Made by a program: the position numbers and the translations under genes
NCBI RefSeq assembly: GCF_013409045.1
Contig: NZ_JACCBT010000001.1
Span: 5,518,001 to 5,582,000 of the forward strand
DNA length: 64,000 nucleotides
Reading direction: 5' to 3'
From: Actinomadura citrea
Lineage (GTDB): Bacteria; Actinomycetota; Actinomycetes; Streptosporangiales; Streptosporangiaceae
Part shown: in pieces, positions 42,961 through 51,059 of the stretch
How positions within the stretch are numbered: the stretch's first letter is position 1
How the letters are laid out: every line of letters starts with the position of its first letter
Notes under the pieces: model-generated
Databases searched by the model: none
Told to the model about the DNA's origin: nothing
The model's input: the letters and a program-made list of their open reading frames with translations, nothing else

Positions 42961-44088
42961 TCAGTGCCTGTGGAAGCGCTCGTGGTGCTGCCGCAGCAGG
43001 TCGACGCCGTAGTCGTTGCCGTTGGGGGTGCGCACGACGGTGTGGATGTGGTGCCGCATCGGCTCGTCGTTGTCGAACATCACGCCCCACTGGTGCTCGA
43101 ACTCGACGAGCAGCACGGGGCTGTGCAGGCGGTAGTAGAAGACGTCCGCGGGGTCTCCGGCCCACGCGAAGAAGGTCTCCTGGTCGAGGACCTCGGCCAT
43201 CCGCAGCTCCGCGTGGCCCTCGCTCGCGCGGCCGATGTAGAGGCCCAGCAGGTCGACGGCGGTCTCCCGCTGCTCGATCGTCAGCTCGCCGAGCGGCAGT
43301 CCCGCGTAGTCCATCTCCCAGTTGTCGCGGAAGGCTCCGGCGTTGAGGCCGCGCGGCAGTTCCTCAGCGATGACCGCGCGGTTCTGCTGGGCGCCGGTGA
43401 GGCCGGTGAACAGCGCCCGGCCGATGGCCTCCTCGCGGCGGAACGCGGAGGTGCCGGCGTACTTCCCCACCTTGGCGATCACCGGCTCGGCGCCGAGGAA
43501 GGTCGGGGTGAGCACCATCTGGTCGCCGACGAAGACGCAATTGACGTTCACGTGGTGGCCGTCCATCTGCCAGCCCCATGGACCGCCGTTCTCCGGCTCG
43601 CCGTAGACGCTGAACCAGTACATCCACTCGTTGAGCAGGTGCTCCTCTCCCCGCAGCTCGCCGACCGTCAGGTTGAGGTGCATGAGGTCGACGACCTGCT
43701 GATAGCCGTACGGGCTGAGGCTGCGGCGCAGGACCGTCAGGATCGCGCGGCGCTTCGCCTCGTCCAGGTCCTCCATGCACTTCCCGTGGCGCAGGAAGTA
43801 GCGGGCGCCGTTGGCCCAGTGCCGCCACGTCGCGTCGTCCATGGGGAACCGGCCCTCGGCCAGCTCCTTTGGCGAGAGCAAGGCGAGGTAGTCCTCGGCG
43901 GCCCTGCGCTGGGGCTCCACGTCGAGGCCGGTGGCGCGCAGCGGGAACAGGCCCTGCTGGATCCCTGCGGACGTCGCCACGCCGCGGAACGGCTCGGCGG
44001 CGGCCTCGCGTCGCCACGTCACCTTCTCCAGCAGGTCCGGTGTCCACTCGTCCGGCTCGCGCGTGTAGGCGCCGGTGCGGTGCCTCAT
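42961..44088 (-). CDS. DUF3500 family protein
   Basis: The 375-aa product matches DUF3500 by its length and blocks: WRREAAAEPFRGVATSAGIQ at the start, VGELRGEEHLLNEWMYWFS, GPWGWQMDGHHVNVNCVFVG (the histidine-rich core) and WGVMFDNDEPMRHHIHTVVR near the end. The function of the family is unknown; the conserved GHH and HHIH suggest metal binding. I place the start at ATG 44088, which overlaps the stop of the preceding Pht5-like gene (ATGA), rather than three codons upstream. No signal peptide is seen. Its position inside the operon implies a step in the same pathway. Confidence 0.82.
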   Translation of the reverse strand: MRHRTGAYTREPDEWTPDLLEKVTWRREAAAEPFRGVATSAGIQQGLFPLRATGLDVEPQRRAAEDYLALLSPKELAEGRFPMDDATWRHWANGARYFLRHGKCMEDLDEAKRRAILTVLRRSLSPYGYQQVVDLMHLNLTVGELRGEEHLLNEWMYWFSVYGEPENGGPWGWQMDGHHVNVNCVFVGDQMVLTPTFLGAEPVIAKVGKYAGTSAFRREEAIGRALFTGLTGAQQNRAVIAEELPRGLNAGAFRDNWEMDYAGLPLGELTIEQRETAVDLLGLYIGRASEGHAELRMAEVLDQETFFAWAGDPADVFYYRLHSPVLLVEFEHQWGVMFDNDEPMRHHIHTVVRTPNGNDYGVDLLRQHHERFHRH

Positions 44089-44924
44089 TCCGACCATCGG
44101 GCCGCTCTCCTCTCGATCTCGGCGACGTCGACCCGCGTGCGCACCAGTTCCTGTTCTGCGGCGTATCGGGCGCCGATCTCCAGGGCCTTCGCGAGCGGCT
44201 CGCTCCAGCCGGCGCCCACGGGGGCCTCGGCGCCAGCGGTCGCCGCCTTCAGCTCCGCGTAGATCGCGTCCACCGCCTCCGGGGCCTCGTCGAGCACGGT
44301 GTTCCGCACGACGACTACGTGGTTGACCGGAACGGTGCCGTGGCGTTCCGCCCAGGCGCGGCCGGCGGCCTCGGCGTCCTCGATCAGCGGCACCAGGCCC
44401 CTACCCTGTCCGCCGATGGCGCGCGGGCCGAGCACGGCCGCCGCCACATCGCCCGCCTTCAGCAGGTCGGCGACGGTCTCCGCGGCCGACCGCTCGACGT
44501 AGGGCGGTTCGGTGTACTGCGCGACGTGCGGTTCCTCGGTGGTGACCCAGGTGACGTCTGCGGCGTCCACCCCGTACTCCTCGCGCAGGAGGCCGCGCAC
44601 CCACAGGCCGGTGGTCTGGCTGTAGGAGCGGACGCCTACGCGGCTGCCCCGCAGATCGCCCGGGGTGATCGCCGGCGCGTCCGGGAGGCGGGTCAGGGAG
44701 CGGTGGTGGGTGCCGCCGATGGTGACGACCGGCAGCAGCGTGACCGGAACGCCGTTGTCCCTGGCCTGGAGGTAGGTCGCGAGGGCCATCTCGCAGACGT
44801 CGAACTCCAGGGCGCGCACCATCCTGGCGAACGCGCTGTACAGCGGCTTGACCTCGACGAACTCATGGCCGGGGAGGTTCTTCAGCACGCGGGTGTGCGG
44901 ATGGTCGCCCAGAACGATCCTCAT
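44085..44924 (-). CDS. Pht5-like protein C
   Basis: The 279-aa product starts MRIVLGDHPHTRVLKNLPGH and has the group marks ARMVRALEFDVCEMALATYL, GVRSYSQTTGLWVRGL and REEYGVDAADVTWVTTEEPH. ATG 44924 overlaps the TGA of the TPP-enzyme gene by one base, and its own stop overlaps the next ATG, so it is tightly coupled on both sides. No signal peptide. Compared with A and D it lacks the FHHGD loop and has TIGGTHHRSLTRLP instead, which likely changes the substrate pocket. The decarboxylase role is known for the family but unproven here. Confidence 0.77.
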   Translation of the reverse strand: MRIVLGDHPHTRVLKNLPGHEFVEVKPLYSAFARMVRALEFDVCEMALATYLQARDNGVPVTLLPVVTIGGTHHRSLTRLPDAPAITPGDLRGSRVGVRSYSQTTGLWVRGLLREEYGVDAADVTWVTTEEPHVAQYTEPPYVERSAAETVADLLKAGDVAAAVLGPRAIGGQGRGLVPLIEDAEAAGRAWAERHGTVPVNHVVVVRNTVLDEAPEAVDAIYAELKAATAGAEAPVGAGWSEPLAKALEIGARYAAEQELVRTRVDVAEIERRAARWSE

Positions 44925-46564
44925 CACACGTCCTCGCCGTACCAGAGGCGCCGGTAGGGGACGCTCAGCACGTCGCGGGTGATGCGGACGTCGATCAGGA
45001 ACGGCCGCGGGTTCGCGACGTACTCGGCGACGGCGGCCTCCAGTTCGGCCGCGTTCCGTACGGTGGCGCCGCCGCCGCCGAGCGCCTGAGCGACCCGGCC
45101 GAGTTCGGGGTTCGGGATGACCGCCAGTTCCTGGGTGAGGCCCTTGGCGCCCAGCTTGTGGTACTCGGCGCCGAGGCCCTCGTCGTTCATGACGACGACC
45201 AGCAGCGGCAGGCCGTAGCGGCAGGCGGTCTCGAACTCGGACAGGTGCATCAGGAAGCTCGCGTCGCCCTCGACCACGAAGGCGGGCCTCCCGGTCGCCA
45301 CGATCTGGCCGATCGTCAGCAGCGGGGCCTGGCCGATCGCGCCGAACATGCCGTAGTTGGACGTCACCTGGCGGGAGCGCTGGAAGAGCATCGTGCCGAA
45401 GTCGGTCTGGTGGCCGCTGCCGAGCACCAGGTCGAACTCGCCGGGCATCGCCGCGTCGAGGACCTTGACGGCCTGGCGGGGGTCGATCCGTCCGGGCTCG
45501 CTCACATAGTCGATCGGCGCTTCGAGCCAGTCGGTCAGCCGCCTGCGCGTCTCGGCGGTGTGGAAGCCTTCCATCCGGGTCGTGCCGAGGACCCGGTTGA
45601 GCTCGGTGAGCGCGGTGACCGCGTCGGCCTGGATGTAACAGTCGGCGACCCGGCCATTGCCCATGACGACGTTCGGCGCCGTGTCGATCTGCACGTAGCG
45701 GGCCTCGGGGTAGAGGTAGCCGTGCTCGGTGGTGTAGTGGTTCAGGCTCGCGCCGACCGCTATCACGCAGTCGGCCTCCTGGAGCAGCTCCTGCGCGGGC
45801 TTGCTGCCGAACAGCCCCGACAGCCCGACATGGAACTCGGTGCGGTCGCACAGCCAGTTCTTGGCCTGGAGCGTGGTGGCCAGCAGCGCGCCGGTCTTGG
45901 CCTGGAGTTCGAGGATCTCCTCGCCGGCTCCAGCGCCGCGGGCGCCCCGGCCGGCGATGATGACGACGCGCTTGCCGCCCTCGATCAGTTCACGGGCGGC
46001 CTCGATGCGGGCCGGGTCGGGCAGCGTGCGGGAACGGATGACCAGTTCGTGCGAGGGGATGTAGTCGCCCGGCTCGTACTCCTGGGTCTGCACGTCGATC
46101 GGGGCGCTCAGCATGACCGGCCGGTTCTCGGTGCGGGCCAGGTAGAACGCGCGCTGCACGGCCTCCTCGGCCTGGTCGGCCTTCGACAGGTGGACGAAGC
46201 CGCACTCGATCGCCGTGGCGAACCGGCGCTGGTCCAGGTACTGCACGGCGCCCTCGTCACCCCACGCGGTCTCGCCGCAGAACGCGACCAGCGGCGTGCC
46301 GGCACGGCTCGCGCACAGCATCGAGGTCGCGAGCTGGGAGACGCCGGGGCCGCTGGTGGTGGTGAGGACGCCGGGCCGTCCCGCCGCCCGCGCCCAGCCG
46401 TCGGCCATGCCGAGGCCGGAACCCTCGTGCCGCACCTCGTAGAGGCGGACGCCGCGATGGGCGAGCGCGTCCATCCAGTGCATGTTGGCGTCGCCCATCA
46501 TGCCGAAGACGTCGGTCGTTCCCTCCTTGACGAACGCCTCGGCCATCGCCTCGTAAGCCTTCAC
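44924..46564 (-). CDS. thiamine-diphosphate-dependent enzyme (acetolactate-synthase/decarboxylase-like)
   Basis: The 546-aa protein starts at GTG 46564, whose GTGA overlaps the stop of the LigJ-like gene. It has the three ThDP-enzyme domains: a PYR domain with the cofactor-activating Glu47 in LYEVRHEGSGLGMADGWARA, a central domain (GGKRVVIIAGRGARGAGAGE), and a PP domain with VVEGDASFLMHLSEFETACR and VVVMNDEGLGAEY for Mg/diphosphate binding. It belongs to the large acetolactate-synthase-like group, which includes benzoylformate- and oxalyl-CoA-decarboxylase relatives. In this operon it probably cleaves or decarboxylates a 2-oxo acid made by the hydratase/aldolase steps; the reaction is inferred. 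Confidence 0.85.
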   Translation of the reverse strand: MKAYEAMAEAFVKEGTTDVFGMMGDANMHWMDALAHRGVRLYEVRHEGSGLGMADGWARAAGRPGVLTTTSGPGVSQLATSMLCASRAGTPLVAFCGETAWGDEGAVQYLDQRRFATAIECGFVHLSKADQAEEAVQRAFYLARTENRPVMLSAPIDVQTQEYEPGDYIPSHELVIRSRTLPDPARIEAARELIEGGKRVVIIAGRGARGAGAGEEILELQAKTGALLATTLQAKNWLCDRTEFHVGLSGLFGSKPAQELLQEADCVIAVGASLNHYTTEHGYLYPEARYVQIDTAPNVVMGNGRVADCYIQADAVTALTELNRVLGTTRMEGFHTAETRRRLTDWLEAPIDYVSEPGRIDPRQAVKVLDAAMPGEFDLVLGSGHQTDFGTMLFQRSRQVTSNYGMFGAIGQAPLLTIGQIVATGRPAFVVEGDASFLMHLSEFETACRYGLPLLVVVMNDEGLGAEYHKLGAKGLTQELAVIPNPELGRVAQALGGGGATVRNAAELEAAVAEYVANPRPFLIDVRITRDVLSVPYRRLWYGEDV

Positions 46565-47592
46565 TTGGCAACCCCCCTGGACTTCAGCCGGCTGAACACC
46601 CGCTGCGCGTTGCCGCCGTACACCGCTTCGCGGTCCACATCTGTCATGTCGATGCCGTCGAGCAGGAACTTGACGTCGTCGAAGTTGCGGCCGGTCTCGG
46701 GGTCCACGCCGCGGACGGCGCCGATCATCTCCGAGGCGAACAGCACGTTCTCCGCCGGGACCACGTCGAGCAGCAGCTCCAGGCCACGGCGGTGGTAGAC
46801 GCAGGTGTCGAAGAAGACGTTGCCGAGCACCGCCTCCTCCAGCGGCGGCAGGCCCTTGTCCTGCATGAAGCCCCGGTAGCGCCCCCAGTGATAGGGCACC
46901 GCGCCGCCGCCGTGCGGGATCACCAGGCGCAACTCGGGGAAGTCCTCGAACAGGTTGGACGTGCACAGCTGCATGAAGGCGGCGGTGTCGCCCGCGAGGT
47001 AGTGCGCGCAGGTGCCCTGCAGGGCGTCGTTGCGCGACATCGCCACGTGGATCATCGCGGGGACGTCGAGCTCGACCATCTTCTCGTAGAGCGGGTAGTA
47101 GACCTTGTCGGTCAGCGGCGGCGCCTGGTAGAAGCCGTCCGACGGATCCGGGTTGAGCAGGCAGCCAACGAAGCCGAGGTCCTCGACGCAGCGCTCCAGC
47201 TCTTCGACCGAGTTGCGGATCGACGTCTCGAGCGCGCCGCCGGGAGACTGCGGGAGCTGGCAGACGCCGGCGAAACGGTCGGGGAAGAGCCCGCAGACCC
47301 GGCCGATCAGGTCGTTGGCGACCCGGGACCAGTCGAGGCTGGTGCGCTCGTCGCCGTGGTGGTGGGCCATCTTGCCGGCTCCCGGCGAGAAGACCGTGAG
47401 GTCGGTGCCGCGCTCGTTCTGCAGCCGGAGCTGCCCGTCGCCGACGGCCTCGCGGATCTCGCCGTCGGTGATCTCCAGTTCGTCCGGCCTCACCCTGACG
47501 CCCTCGCCGAACGCCCTGATCTGCCGTTCCCGCCATTCACCGAGGGCCTTCGGGGCGGTGGTGAAGTGGCCGTGACAGTCGATGATCATCAT
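46561..47592 (-). CDS. ligJ: 4-oxalomesaconate hydratase-like amidohydrolase
   Basis: The 343-aa protein begins MMIIDCHGHFTTAPKALGEW and has ERGTDLTVFSPGAGKMAHH, CLLNPDPSDGFYQAPPLTD, YEKMVELDVPAMIHVAMSRN, HGGGAVPYHWGRYRG (227-241), NVFFDTCVYHRRGLELL and NVLFASEMIGAVRGVDPETG. This is very close, block for block, to LigJ of sphingomonads as I remember it. LigJ is a cytosolic zinc hydratase turning 4-oxalomesaconate into 4-carboxy-4-hydroxy-2-oxoadipate in protocatechuate/gallate meta-cleavage. The metal ligands His7 and His9 are present. The ribosome-binding site overlaps the aldolase stop (TGAGGAG). It is the best functional anchor of the island. Confidence 0.87.
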   Translation of the reverse strand: MMIIDCHGHFTTAPKALGEWRERQIRAFGEGVRVRPDELEITDGEIREAVGDGQLRLQNERGTDLTVFSPGAGKMAHHHGDERTSLDWSRVANDLIGRVCGLFPDRFAGVCQLPQSPGGALETSIRNSVEELERCVEDLGFVGCLLNPDPSDGFYQAPPLTDKVYYPLYEKMVELDVPAMIHVAMSRNDALQGTCAHYLAGDTAAFMQLCTSNLFEDFPELRLVIPHGGGAVPYHWGRYRGFMQDKGLPPLEEAVLGNVFFDTCVYHRRGLELLLDVVPAENVLFASEMIGAVRGVDPETGRNFDDVKFLLDGIDMTDVDREAVYGGNAQRVFSRLKSRGVAK

Positions 47593-47599
47593 GTTCTCC

Positions 47600-48454
47600 T
47601 CAGGAGCGACCGGTCAGCTCGCGGCCGCGTTCGAGCCCCGGGTAGGAGCGCACGGGAAGGGTCATCAGGAAGCGGTAGCCGTCCTTGAGGACCTGCTCGA
47701 CGTTTCCCGCGGTCACGTGCGGGTGCCCGACGGCGACGCCGCGCTCGCCGCAGGCGTCGAGGATGCGGCGCTTGGATTCGAGGACCTTCGGGTGCTCGTA
47801 GCGGCGGGGGACGCCGAGCTCCTGGCTCATGTCCCCCTCACCGACGATCACCAGTCCGATGCCGGGCACCTGGTCGAGGATGTCGGGCAGGTTCCGGATG
47901 CCGAGCTGGTCCTCGATCATCAGCGCGACGAGGATCTCGCCGTCCGGGTCCAGCGGCCAGACCCCGCTCCTGGCGTAGTACTCGTCGTTCGCCAGACCCC
48001 AGTAACGGGCCGCCGCAGCCGGGCTGTCGCCGCGCACGCCCGCCGGATCGTAGCGCTCCGCGTCCGGCAGCTGCGGATAGCGGCAGGCGGCGACCGCGTT
48101 GCGGGCCTCGTCCACAGTGCTGATGTGCGGCCAGACGATGCCGTAGGCGCCCAGGTCGAGGGCCTGCTTGGCGTGCCACTGGCCCTTCTCCGCACCGTTG
48201 GTCGGGATTCGCACCAGCGGGGTGACCGCCGGGGCCAGGTCGCCGGCCGCCGCGATCTGCCTGCGGTCGAGCAGGTACTGGAGGCCGTGCTTGAGGCCGA
48301 CGACGTCCCAGGGCTTGTGCTCCATCTCGAAGATCAGGCCGTCGTACTTCGCGGCGCTGAACTCCACAGCGGCCGCCGGGTCCGGCGGTACGAAGGACGC
48401 GAACGCGTGCCCTCCCGTCTCCAGTGCCCGGATGACCCCGTTGAGCCTGGTCAC
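47600..48454 (-). CDS. HpcH/HpaI-type aldolase
   Basis: GTG 48454 overlaps the CoxG stop (GTGA) and has GGAGG six bases upstream, so I prefer it to longer starts. The 284-aa product is a class II pyruvate-aldolase barrel: VEFSAAKYDGLIFEMEHKPW, TPLVRIPTNGAEKGQWHAKQ, DLGAYGIVWPHISTVDEARN and the metal-binding Glu in LVALMIEDQLGIRNLPDIL, with VGEGDMSQELGVPRRYEHPK near the end. Such enzymes split 4-hydroxy-2-oxo acids into pyruvate and an aldehyde or oxo acid. Next to LigJ it may cleave 4-carboxy-4-hydroxy-2-oxoadipate, a job done by a different fold (LigK/ProA) in known pathways. Confidence 0.82.
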   Translation of the reverse strand: MTRLNGVIRALETGGHAFASFVPPDPAAAVEFSAAKYDGLIFEMEHKPWDVVGLKHGLQYLLDRRQIAAAGDLAPAVTPLVRIPTNGAEKGQWHAKQALDLGAYGIVWPHISTVDEARNAVAACRYPQLPDAERYDPAGVRGDSPAAAARYWGLANDEYYARSGVWPLDPDGEILVALMIEDQLGIRNLPDILDQVPGIGLVIVGEGDMSQELGVPRRYEHPKVLESKRRILDACGERGVAVGHPHVTAGNVEQVLKDGYRFLMTLPVRSYPGLERGRELTGRS

Positions 48455-49026
48455 GCCGTACCTCCTTGGCTGGATCGTTCCGAACGCCATCTCCACAGCG
48501 CCGCCCACAAGGCGCGGATCCGGGCGGTCAGCGTCGTCGGCCTCGTCGGCGCCGGCGCGACCGGCGCGGCGGGCGCGGCGGGCGCGGCGCACAGCTCGAT
48601 CAGCCGCGCCGAGAAGTCCCTGGTCATGCGGGAGACCACGACTCCCGCGCCCGCCTCGATCAGCGAGGTGAGCTTTCCGGTGAGCTGGATCTCGCCGTCC
48701 ATGACGACCTTCGAGGCGCTCCCGTCCTCGATGACGCGGAAACTCGCGTCGGCGGTGAAGCGGGTGGCCGCCTGGCCGTCCTTGCCGCGGGCCGTCAGCC
48801 GTCCTTCGAACTCGGCCTCGTCAAGGTCCAGGTGCACGCGGGCACCGAACCTGACCCGGACCGCCCCGAACTTGACCATGAGGGTCCCGTCGAAGGAACC
48901 GTCCTCGTGCGCCTCGCCGAGCTCGGCGCCCGCGATGCAGGACACGACGTCCGCGGGACTGGAGATGACCTCCCACACCCGTTCCCGCGGGCGGGGGACG
49001 GCGATCGTCTCAGTGATCGATATCAA
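48451..49026 (-). CDS. CoxG-family (SRPBCC) protein
   Basis: The 191-aa product starts with ISITETIAVPRPRERVWEVI (TTG 49026) and shows the CoxG pattern: DVVSCIAGAELGEAHEDGSF, VKFGAVRVRFGARVHLDL, ASKVVMDGEIQLTGKLTSL, then a Pro/Ala-rich linker and a basic C-terminus (WALWRWRSERS). CoxG-type START-fold proteins normally accompany molybdenum CO-dehydrogenase-like hydroxylases and help recruit the enzyme to the membrane. No coxL/M/S gene is seen here, so it either serves an enzyme encoded elsewhere or binds a hydrophobic aromatic ligand itself. It is 16 nt downstream of the ABC ATPase and overlaps the aldolase start. Confidence 0.8.
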   Translation of the reverse strand: MISITETIAVPRPRERVWEVISSPADVVSCIAGAELGEAHEDGSFDGTLMVKFGAVRVRFGARVHLDLDEAEFEGRLTARGKDGQAATRFTADASFRVIEDGSASKVVMDGEIQLTGKLTSLIEAGAGVVVSRMTRDFSARLIELCAAPAAPAAPVAPAPTRPTTLTARIRALWAALWRWRSERSSQGGTA

Positions 49027-49042
49027 CGTTGAACCTCGGTCT

Positions 49043-49837
49043 CTACGCGGTGGCGTCAGACATCTGCAGCTCGGACTTGACGAGGCTCCACAGCTCGTTG
49101 TAAAGCTCCGCGAACTCGGGCGACTCCACGAGGGAGCCGATGCTGCGGGGCCGCTCGAACGGCACCTCCAGGACCTGCCGGACCGTGCCGGGGCCGCTGG
49201 ACATGACGACGACCTGGTCGGCGAGATAGAGCGCCTCGTTGAGGTCGTGGGTGACGAAGACGAGCGTCCCGTTCTGCTCCTCCCAGAGGTTGAGCAGGTC
49301 CTGCTGGAGCTTCAGCCGGGTGATGGCGTCCAGCGGACCGAACGGCTCGTCCATCAGCACGATGGACGGGTCGTAGATGAGCGCCCGAGCGATGGAGACG
49401 CGCTTCTGCATGCCGCCGGACAGCTCGCGCGGATAGTGGTCCTCGAACCCCGTGAGCCCGACCAGCTTCACCCAGTGGCCGATGCGGTCCTTCCGCTCCG
49501 CTTTCGGCACCTTGCGGAACTTCAGCGCGAGCCCGATGTTGGCCCCCACGCTCAGCCAGGGCAGCAGGTTCGCCTGCTGGGTGACGTACGACGCCGCGGA
49601 GTTCACCCCGGTGACGCGCTCCCCGGCGAAGTGGACCTCGCCCTCGGTCGGCGACAGCAGTCCGGCGGCCAGGTTGAGGATCGTGCTCTTCCCGCAGCCG
49701 GACGGCCCGATCACCGCGACGAACCTGCCGCGCTCCACGCGGAGCGAGACGTCCTCGATCGCCGCCTGGCGCGCCCCGGGGAACCGCAGCGTGACGTTCT
49801 CGAAGCGGAGGGCCTCCGCGGATGCTTTGCTCGACAT
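49043..49837 (-). CDS. ABC transporter ATPase (TauB/SsuB-like), set A
   Basis: I start at ATG 49837, preceded by GAGGGGA; the longer TTG start at 49873 would lie inside an operator palindrome. The 264-aa protein has Walker A GPSGCGKST (44-52), the Q-loop VTQQANLLPW, signature LSGGMQKRVSIARAL, Walker B SIVLMDEPFGPLDA and the switch His in VFVTHDLNEA. It energises uptake with the permease at 36791-37648. It is the first gene of the long minus-strand operon and has palindromes 25 and 132 bp upstream, so control of the whole block by GntR-type repression is likely. Confidence 0.88.
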   Translation of the reverse strand: MSSKASAEALRFENVTLRFPGARQAAIEDVSLRVERGRFVAVIGPSGCGKSTILNLAAGLLSPTEGEVHFAGERVTGVNSAASYVTQQANLLPWLSVGANIGLALKFRKVPKAERKDRIGHWVKLVGLTGFEDHYPRELSGGMQKRVSIARALIYDPSIVLMDEPFGPLDAITRLKLQQDLLNLWEEQNGTLVFVTHDLNEALYLADQVVVMSSGPGTVRQVLEVPFERPRSIGSLVESPEFAELYNELWSLVKSELQMSDATA

Positions 49838-49861
49838 CGTTCCCCTCACTGGTTCGGCCGG

Positions 49862-49874
49862 ATTGTCCGACAAG
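49862..49874. promoter_or_regulatory. GntR-type operator candidate 3 (ATTGTCCGACAAG)
   Basis: It lies 25 bp upstream of the first gene of the long minus-strand operon, a position that would block transcription start or early elongation. Confidence 0.65.
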
Positions 49875-49968
49875 TGATGCCGAGGAACGTAACACGCCGG
49901 ATATGTCGTAGCAAGGTTGCAGCAGAAAAGCTCTGCACTCCCACCAGACCCCCCGGGTCACATCAACG

Positions 49969-49981
49969 ATTGTTGGACAAT
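49969..49981. promoter_or_regulatory. GntR-type operator candidate 4 (ATTGTTGGACAAT)
   Basis: Perfect ATTGT/ACAAT arms around TGG, 107 bp from candidate 3. The same two spacer types (CCG near the gene, TGG further away) occur at 35342/35439. Confidence 0.7.
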
Positions 49982-49984
49982 GTC

Positions 49985-50240
49985 ACTGATACTTCGCCAG
50001 GCCGCCACGCCGTCCCGCACCTCTCCGGCGCTCCGCCCAGGCGGCCTCGGGCTCTGAACCGGAGGTGCACCGCGAGCAAGGCGGCGGCGACGAGGAAGTC
50101 CGAACCGGTTCCGGCCGTCCCGCGGCGCCGACAACCCGGGGCAGATCCATCGCCATGAAGAACGGACCAGAGTTGCCGATGCCCCACCTGAAGGCGTAGG
50201 CGGCCATGAAGGTTTTGATGCCGACGGTGCCGAACAACGG
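49985..50240 (-). pseudogene. membrane transporter relic
   Basis: The minus strand reads FGTVGIKTFMAAYAFRWGIG, then shifts frame to LVAAALLAVHLRFRARGRL. This looks like the end of a polytopic carrier such as an MFS protein. Identification is weak. It overlaps the operator-bearing intergenic region. Confidence 0.3.
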
Positions 50241-50561
50241 CAGCAAACATCACCGACGCGGGCCACCAGGCATCCCGGTCGACGATGCGGCGCGGCCGCG
50301 CTGACCGGTGTCGATCGGAACGGCGCGGCGCGGGGCGGCGCAGGCGCCGGGAGACGGCGGCGCCTGTCGTCCGATGAACCGCCTATGGAGCGCGACCCCC
50401 ACCGTTCCGGTTCGCGAGGCGCCCCCGCTAGCGCTCCCCTAAACGACCGGCCTGGGCCGAGTCTCGTCGCACGGCACGGGCGGGTGCCGCCGGACCCCGC
50501 CGACGGCGACCGCCTCTTGCCGCCCCGTCCTCGGCGCCGCGGCATCCTGAGCGCCGTATTG

Positions 50562-50574
50562 ATTGTCGGACACT
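50562..50574. promoter_or_regulatory. GntR-type operator candidate 5 (ATTGTCGGACACT)
   Basis: One arm is perfect and the other has one change (ACACT for ACAAT). It lies just upstream of TTCACA and TACTAT, which could be -35 and -10 elements for the plus-strand block. Confidence 0.5.
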
Positions 50575-50647
50575 TCACAATCGCACAAAACATCTACTAT
50601 GACTTCTCTTGCGAGGATGATTCCGCGGTGTTACGCTCCCCGCACTG

Positions 50648-50660
50648 ATTGTTCGACAAT
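50648..50660. promoter_or_regulatory. GntR-type operator candidate 6 (ATTGTTCGACAAT)
   Basis: A perfect palindrome 86 bp from candidate 5, completing the third pair in the island. Confidence 0.7.
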
Positions 50661-51059
50661 CTGGCGAGTGGCCGCGCACACGCGTCAGCCGGGCCATCCC
50701 CGCGAAGGTCCCCGTCCCTTCGCTCGCACCCGGACACCCCGCGGGTGCGAGCACGGGATCGTCTCAACCATCGGCCGGCCGAGGAGACGGAAAAACTGAT
50801 CGATCACCGTGACTTCGGCGGGTGAGGTCGTCCGCTCGACGCACCGGCGAATGCCGGTCCGGCGATCCGGCGTGCCTTGTTAAGACACGTGCCGCGCGGA
50901 GCTCGTTGCGCATTGTCGCTGAAAGGGCTGCCCAAAGGCTCACCCACACCGTCGGGGGCTGTGAGCCCGAGTCCTCGGCGAAGCCGAAAGTGTAGCTCCG
51001 TGCGCTTTCAAGAGGCTCCGGCGAGGGACAGAAAGTGTCACTGGAAGGTCTGATAAACC

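Larger units (their letters stand above)
49982..51059. other. divergent control region between the two catabolic blocks
   Basis: No intact gene is recognised in about 1.08 kb. It contains two operator candidates, a membrane-protein relic, and a TACTAT hexamer near 50595 that could be a -10 element of the plus-strand operon. 50660-51050 holds nothing I can name. Confidence 0.45.

Noticed and set aside
49838-49873. TTG 49873 as start of the set-A ATPase
   Set aside because: It would lie within the operator palindrome. ATG 49837 has a clear ribosome-binding site and the normal family start.
47582-50158. An 858-codon plus-strand frame across the aldolase, CoxG and ATPase genes
   Set aside because: It is antisense to well-identified minus-strand genes and its product has no family features.
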